DNA of 64,000 nt. Origin: Hymenopellis radicata (Eukaryota > Basidiomycota > Agaricomycetes > Agaricales > Physalacriaceae). The translations under genes and the position numbers were made by a program. The stretch is from NCBI GenBank assembly GCA_015501595.1, contig JADNRX010000272.1, positions 1-64,000 on the forward strand, in the 5' to 3' direction. Within the stretch, counting starts at the first letter, position 1. Each line of letters begins with the position of its first letter. A model generated the notes under the pieces. It ran no database searches, was not told the origin of the DNA, and worked only from the letters and a program-made list of their open reading frames with translations. Of the stretch, positions 59,865 through 64,000 are shown piece by piece.

Positions 59865-61705
59865 AGAGTTAAGTTGATAGAGACGATGCATTCCATGAGG
59901 TCACTTAAATACCTTCAACAGCTAACCGTCATTGGGGTTTGACTCAGTTACAAGTACAGCTCAACCTCGGAAACGCGGTCAGGCCAACAGAGCTTGCAGT
60001 CCTGAGTCAGTTGAATGGTATTCATCACCAAGATGGCTTTACGAGACGTCGTCGCAAAACAGAGACGCGTTCCTGATTGGCATTGCCACACCGCTGCATA
60101 AATCCATTCACGGAATGCATCGGCGGTGTTCATCACCATCGAGTGTACCTTCAAGCACGAACTAAAAAAGGACGGATTCAGAAATCGGAATGCGCCCGGA
60201 AATAGCCGGTGGCCGTCGCGTACTTGTGATCGACGTGGCTTGGATAATTTCGATCAGTGTGGACGATCCACAATGGGGGAGAACAATGGACAATGGCACG
60301 CGTTCGGAACCCTGACCACTATAAGTACGAGCGTGAACGAAGGCGCGAATAACTTTCCACCTTCTCGTCACAGCCGCTAATCGTTGGGAAAATGAGTGGT
60401 TCATCGCGCCCGACTCTGAGCCGTACATGGGAAACCGGGCTTTCCTGGCACGCAGTCACAACATGCTGTGTGACGTGGGAGATTGACGAGGAGATGGAAA
60501 GAAAGCGCATGCACACTTGGCAGTGTGAGGTATCCCGTCAGTAATCCTTTCCTGTCGGCTCGGAGGATAGAATACTGACTCTGCCGCAGACGTTAGCACA
60601 CGATGCACGACTGTGAGTCACTAAGCTATACAGCAAGAGTCCTGCTGAGCAGCGGCACCGACAGCCGTTCGTGGGTTCGCCGTTCTGGCGCCTAATTGAA
60701 TCGTCCCGCTGGAGCTCGCACAAGTCACTTGGGTTTTGCAACCGGGTGAGTTTGTCTGCCGAGTGCTCACGACGTAAAAACTGATATCAACGCTGTGCGA
60801 AGGGTCGATAGGGAGCGCACTGCCTTTCCTGTTGGGTTTTTCTTATTTTCGCTTTTGGGGATCATCAGGTTTCAACTCTAGAGATATTTATCACACGTAC
60901 GATGCATGAGATGGGTCTAGAAGAGTAGATGTATTATAAGGGGATATCAGGATTGTACTGCGCGAGTTTCGACACGAAGACTTTTGGTGAACGGTGGACG
61001 GACGGATCTGGCAAATACAGCGTTTTCCTTGGTTTCCGTGGTTTCCGCTGGCGCAGACCGATTTATTTGGACGCCGGATGTGAAGAGCAATACGAGTCAC
61101 AGAAATCTTTGAGCATCTTAGCTTGCCAACTTTGAATTTAGTTCGAGTAGAAGGCGACGAAACAGACTGAGTATTGATTGACGACTGAATTGTTGATGGT
61201 TGAGGGTCAAGGTGGTGGCCAATTAAATGACGTCGTTCAGGGACACAACAACGATCACGCTTCGGACCATTTGTCCCGAGGGCCGAACCGTTCCTAAACC
61301 ATCGTTTTTGAACTTCAACATCCATACTGCGGCTGTTTTCCGTGCTAGCAACGCGTCTCCCGTTACAATGACTCCAATATCTTGCTCTCCGCTACCGTTC
61401 AACAGCTTTCTTAGTCGGGTAACCCAAGTTTCCGGGCCTGTGACTCAAGCATTTCCTAATTCACCAGAAAGAGCTCCTAGTACTCTGTGGAAGGTCCTTT
61501 CCGTTCCGGCGCCTCTTTCCGCGCCTGTCAGCGCTCTACAATGTTTGCTGTTAAGTAGGCATGACTCTACACCCTTTCCGCATCGCTTAAATACTAGAGG
61601 GAAGAAGGAAAGAATATTACTGCTCAGCTCAGCTTTGACTTCTGCACTACTTCGCACCCCTACGACTTTCACTCGCGTCTCTCTCATCAAATTTTCTCTA
61701 TAACA
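59865..61705. other. Shared upstream region of the tiny paralogue pair
   Basis: About 1.84 kb between two divergent paralogues. No other gene was recognised. TTAAATAC near 61586 may act as a TATA-like element for the right gene. Confidence 0.4.
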
Positions 61706-61954
61706 ATGCCTCGTCTCCAGGCACGTAACACCGGGCCCAGAATGTGGATTCCTGGAGCAAGCTGGGTGGCTGGCGAATTCTGCGGATTTGGTCACGTAGA
61801 CAACTACGGAAGACAAACCGTTCTCTACTTCACCGCAACCCGAGCTCGTATGTGTTCCTTATACATTGGATCCATTTTGGCTCTAACCAGTATCATAAAG
61901 ACATCAGCTCGACGAACAACTCGGTATCACTACTTTCCCAAAGCTCGCGACTAA
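61706..61954 (+). CDS. Tiny unknown protein, PGASW family, copy 2
   Basis: Exon 1 is 61706-61847, 142 nt, exactly as long as in the paralogue and ending in the same phase at GTATGT. It encodes MPRLQARNTGPRMWIPGASW, then VAGEFC, HVDNYGRQ. The acceptor ACATCAG at 61907 gives a second exon ending at 61954 (a product of about 62 residues); an alternative acceptor (ATAAAG) gives a different tail, so the C-terminus is uncertain. Shared pattern: W-x-PGASW-x-AGE-[YF]-C, then VD-x-x-GRQ. Function unknown. Confidence 0.55.
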   Translation: MPRLQARNTGPRMWIPGASWVAGEFCGFGHVDNYGRQTVLYFTATRARMCSLYIGSILALTSIIKTSARRTTRYHYFPKARD

Positions 61955-62328
61955 TGCTGATTCGTTTCTAACAGCCATTGGTACCCGGGAATGATTGCTG
62001 GCAGATCATTGTTCCGCGAGGATAATGCATCGCAATCTTCTCTAGCATTCGAGTACTTATAAGTGAGTGCGTATCCACGACTAATGATCTCGGTTGACGT
62101 TGTTTGCACAGTTCCCAGAAGTCAGTCGAACAATCATCTCACCCAAGCATACGCAGTACCATATGTATCCTTAGTAGTTCCGGACGTGTAGCCATTACTT
62201 TTCGTCTCGTCTAGTGTACAAACATCACCATTAATCTTACGACACCTAGTATGACTCTACTGATCCCTGTCTACCACGTCCTCGCAGATAGGACCTGTAC
62301 TTGTGAAGCCACACAGCTTCAAGCGTCA
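61955..62328. other. Spacer between convergent genes
   Basis: Convergent 3' ends on both sides; no gene recognised. Confidence 0.4.
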
Positions 62329-63998
62329 TCAATGATCGTCTGCTGTAGGGTTGCCCCACTTGAAGATGACGGTAACCGCATTATGCCAACTTTGTGCTCG
62401 CCTGCGCGCAAGACTCGACATCGTGGACCCGTGGGTGCCTATGAATCCGACACCGCCAGATTGGATAACTGCATCAACGAAAACGGGATACCTGTGGTGG
62501 ATATTGAATAGGACACGGCACCCAGCGATGCAAGAAAGATACTTACCAAGCCCCGTGCGTTTCGAGTATCTCGGTATGGTCGATGGACCATTGGCAGCCA
62601 CCTCGTCCCACCACTTGGGATCCGTTTCGTCAGAGGTCATCAAGATATGGCGACTCAGAATCTCTATCCCCCGCGTTTCTAGAAGTCCTTGACGGACCTC
62701 TTCGACTCTCCTGGATATGACGGTAATTGACGAGAAACACGCCGTCTTGTCGCTGCATACATCAATGTCTCCCCGTCGTGCATGAATAGCAATGTACTGT
62801 AATTACACCCTTCAGGAACGTGTCTGCAACCAGAACAAGGGTCTCTTACAGGAGGAGTGGGATCGGTCCCGCGTAAACCAAATGCACGATTGAGGTGAAC
62901 ATATGCAAGCTGGCTCAGTTGAGGCGCCCAATGCATATGTTGGCCAACGAGTTTCCACTGTGGATTGTAATCCCAATCGAATTCGTCATCAGGCTAGAAA
63001 GCCGTAAGATGCTGGTTAGAGGACGGGAAGAGAAACTGGAACTTGCCACTGCTGTGCACAGGAAGTACAGCTCGTCGAAACACAAGAGATGCTCGTCAGG
63101 AGGAAGAGATACATTCAGCGACGACAGAACTCTATCCCCAAGGTTCTCGTTTCTGGTTTCGGGGTACGCGAATCTCGCGATATCGCTTAAGTAAGAGCTT
63201 GGGTAAGTGAACTTCTTGGTCCATTGGTAAAGACGTGAATGAGATGTCTGCGGGCACGGAAGAGTGAATACAAATGGTATGTTTGCGCTGGCCGCTACAG
63301 ACCTAAAAAATCCATTTCAGCGGAAAGGACAGGCACCGGTTCTCTATTGAATTGCGCTTTGCGCGTGCTCCAGCATCCAATCGACTCGACGGAGGTACTG
63401 TTCGGCAGCTTGACGTCAGGTCACCCCAAGATGTGCATGTTCAGCGCGTCTCGCAGTCGCGGTAGGTCAAACACTTCACTGAATAGTAAGAATTCTGCTC
63501 CGGGTGTTTGCGTAGTGGGCACGAATTTGGACAGAATCGGTATTCTGTCTGTTAGTAGAGCAAGGTAGATCAAATTTATCTATAGAGAGCAAGGCAAGGT
63601 CAGATCTCAATCTGGTGAGAGCAAGGGTTAGATACTTGAATCATGACGCTATTCGCTTCGAAGCACTTCAATGATGTTGAAAGCAGAACAAGAAGGTACG
63701 GCACTCACTCCAGCCAGCATAGAGCCACGTCGTGATATCTTTTGTTTCATCAAGAAGGTTATCTAGCACGGTCTTAGTGACCTATATGAAAGACTACTTG
63801 ATAAGACATACCTCTGAAGCGTTCCGTTGGCGTGCCGCGAAGAGGGACCGGCCTTGATATCGCAATGTACTCTGGGAACACCTGTGTCGAAGTGTGTAAA
63901 GGCGAGTAAAGACTCCAATGTGTAATGAACGCAAAGCCAACGACGGCCAGAACACCGAACATGGCGAAACGAGTGTGAAGGCGTCCGAAAGAGAGCAT
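62329..63998 (-). pseudogene. O-fucosyltransferase-like gene, damaged
   Basis: Starts MLSFGRLHTRFAMFG at 63998, two bases from the window edge, with a signal anchor (LAVVGFAFITHW), so a type II Golgi/ER layout. Recognisable blocks are NLIYLALLTDRIPILSKFVP, FSEVFDLPRLRDAL, YIAIHARRGDID (the His-Arg-rich GDP-fucose site of O-FucT enzymes), MTSDETDPKWW and FIGTHGSTMSSLARRR, ending ADDH at 62329. Lesions: a TGA replaces the expected Trp codon after MHILG (near 63423), and the first two exon junctions do not keep frame. One intron (62994-63046) has a GC donor. Probably a pseudogene, or a misassembled gene; a strain comparison would tell. Confidence 0.6.
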
Positions 63999-64000
63999 CT

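Noticed and set aside
61227..61703. 158-codon plus-strand open frame ahead of the tiny gene
   Set aside because: Ser/Thr/Pro-rich frame without motif; overlaps the likely promoter of the 61706 gene.

Overview
This 64-kb window looks like nuclear DNA of a basidiomycete fungus, most likely a mushroom-forming Agaricomycete. Genes carry many short introns (about 43-84 bp, GT-AG with a few GC-AG). Recognisable families fit a fungus: a wax-synthase-type MBOAT, a GH43 glycosidase, a DUF6699 protein, a GT15 mannosyltransferase, an MFS sugar transporter and a fungal APH-like kinase. All calls come from reading the sequence and the conceptual proteins; no search was run.

1-10 kb is a nest of DNA transposons. 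An outer element with ~165-bp terminal inverted repeats (69-9962) holds one short hAT-like element (291-1422) and a second one (3404-9432). Inside the second sits a third (3589-9193), inside that a fourth of the same family in opposite orientation (5874-9165), and inside that a fifth TIR element (about 6850-8938) carrying a broken piece of the ribosomal protein uL4/RPL4 gene. Five of the six elements have perfect 8-bp target duplications, so the insertion order can be read directly. The second hAT splits a reading frame that is exactly continuous if the element and one target copy are ignored.

10-24 kb is ordinary gene space: a Lys/Ser-rich unknown protein (-), wax synthase (+), a damaged glutathione transferase (+), a small Lys/Ala-rich protein (-), a secreted protein with an acidic tail (+), a 2OG-Fe(II) oxygenase (+) and an intronless unknown protein (+).

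24.5-39.9 kb is a direct tandem array of three units, each with a secreted GH43 glycosidase gene. Units A and B (about 5.9 kb each) also carry remnants of neighbouring genes, a SMP/tricalbin-like exon and a shared hAT-type MITE; unit C (3.5 kb) runs into the intact neighbouring genes and lacks the MITE. GH43 copies A and C are open and copy B is riddled with one-base indels. Only copy A keeps the expected catalytic glutamate; B and C have aspartate.

40-64 kb holds an unknown nuclear-like protein (-), a MITE built on TTCCGTACG repeats, an F-box gene with four frameshifts (-), two tiny FHA-domain genes (-), a mitochondrial-type cyclophilin (-), a DUF6699 protein (-), an APH-like kinase (+), a sugar transporter with one frameshift (+), a GT15 mannosyltransferase (-), a divergent pair of tiny paralogous genes of unknown function, and a damaged O-fucosyltransferase-like gene (-). 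Many frameshifts are one-base losses in G/C runs, which may reflect assembly error rather than gene death.
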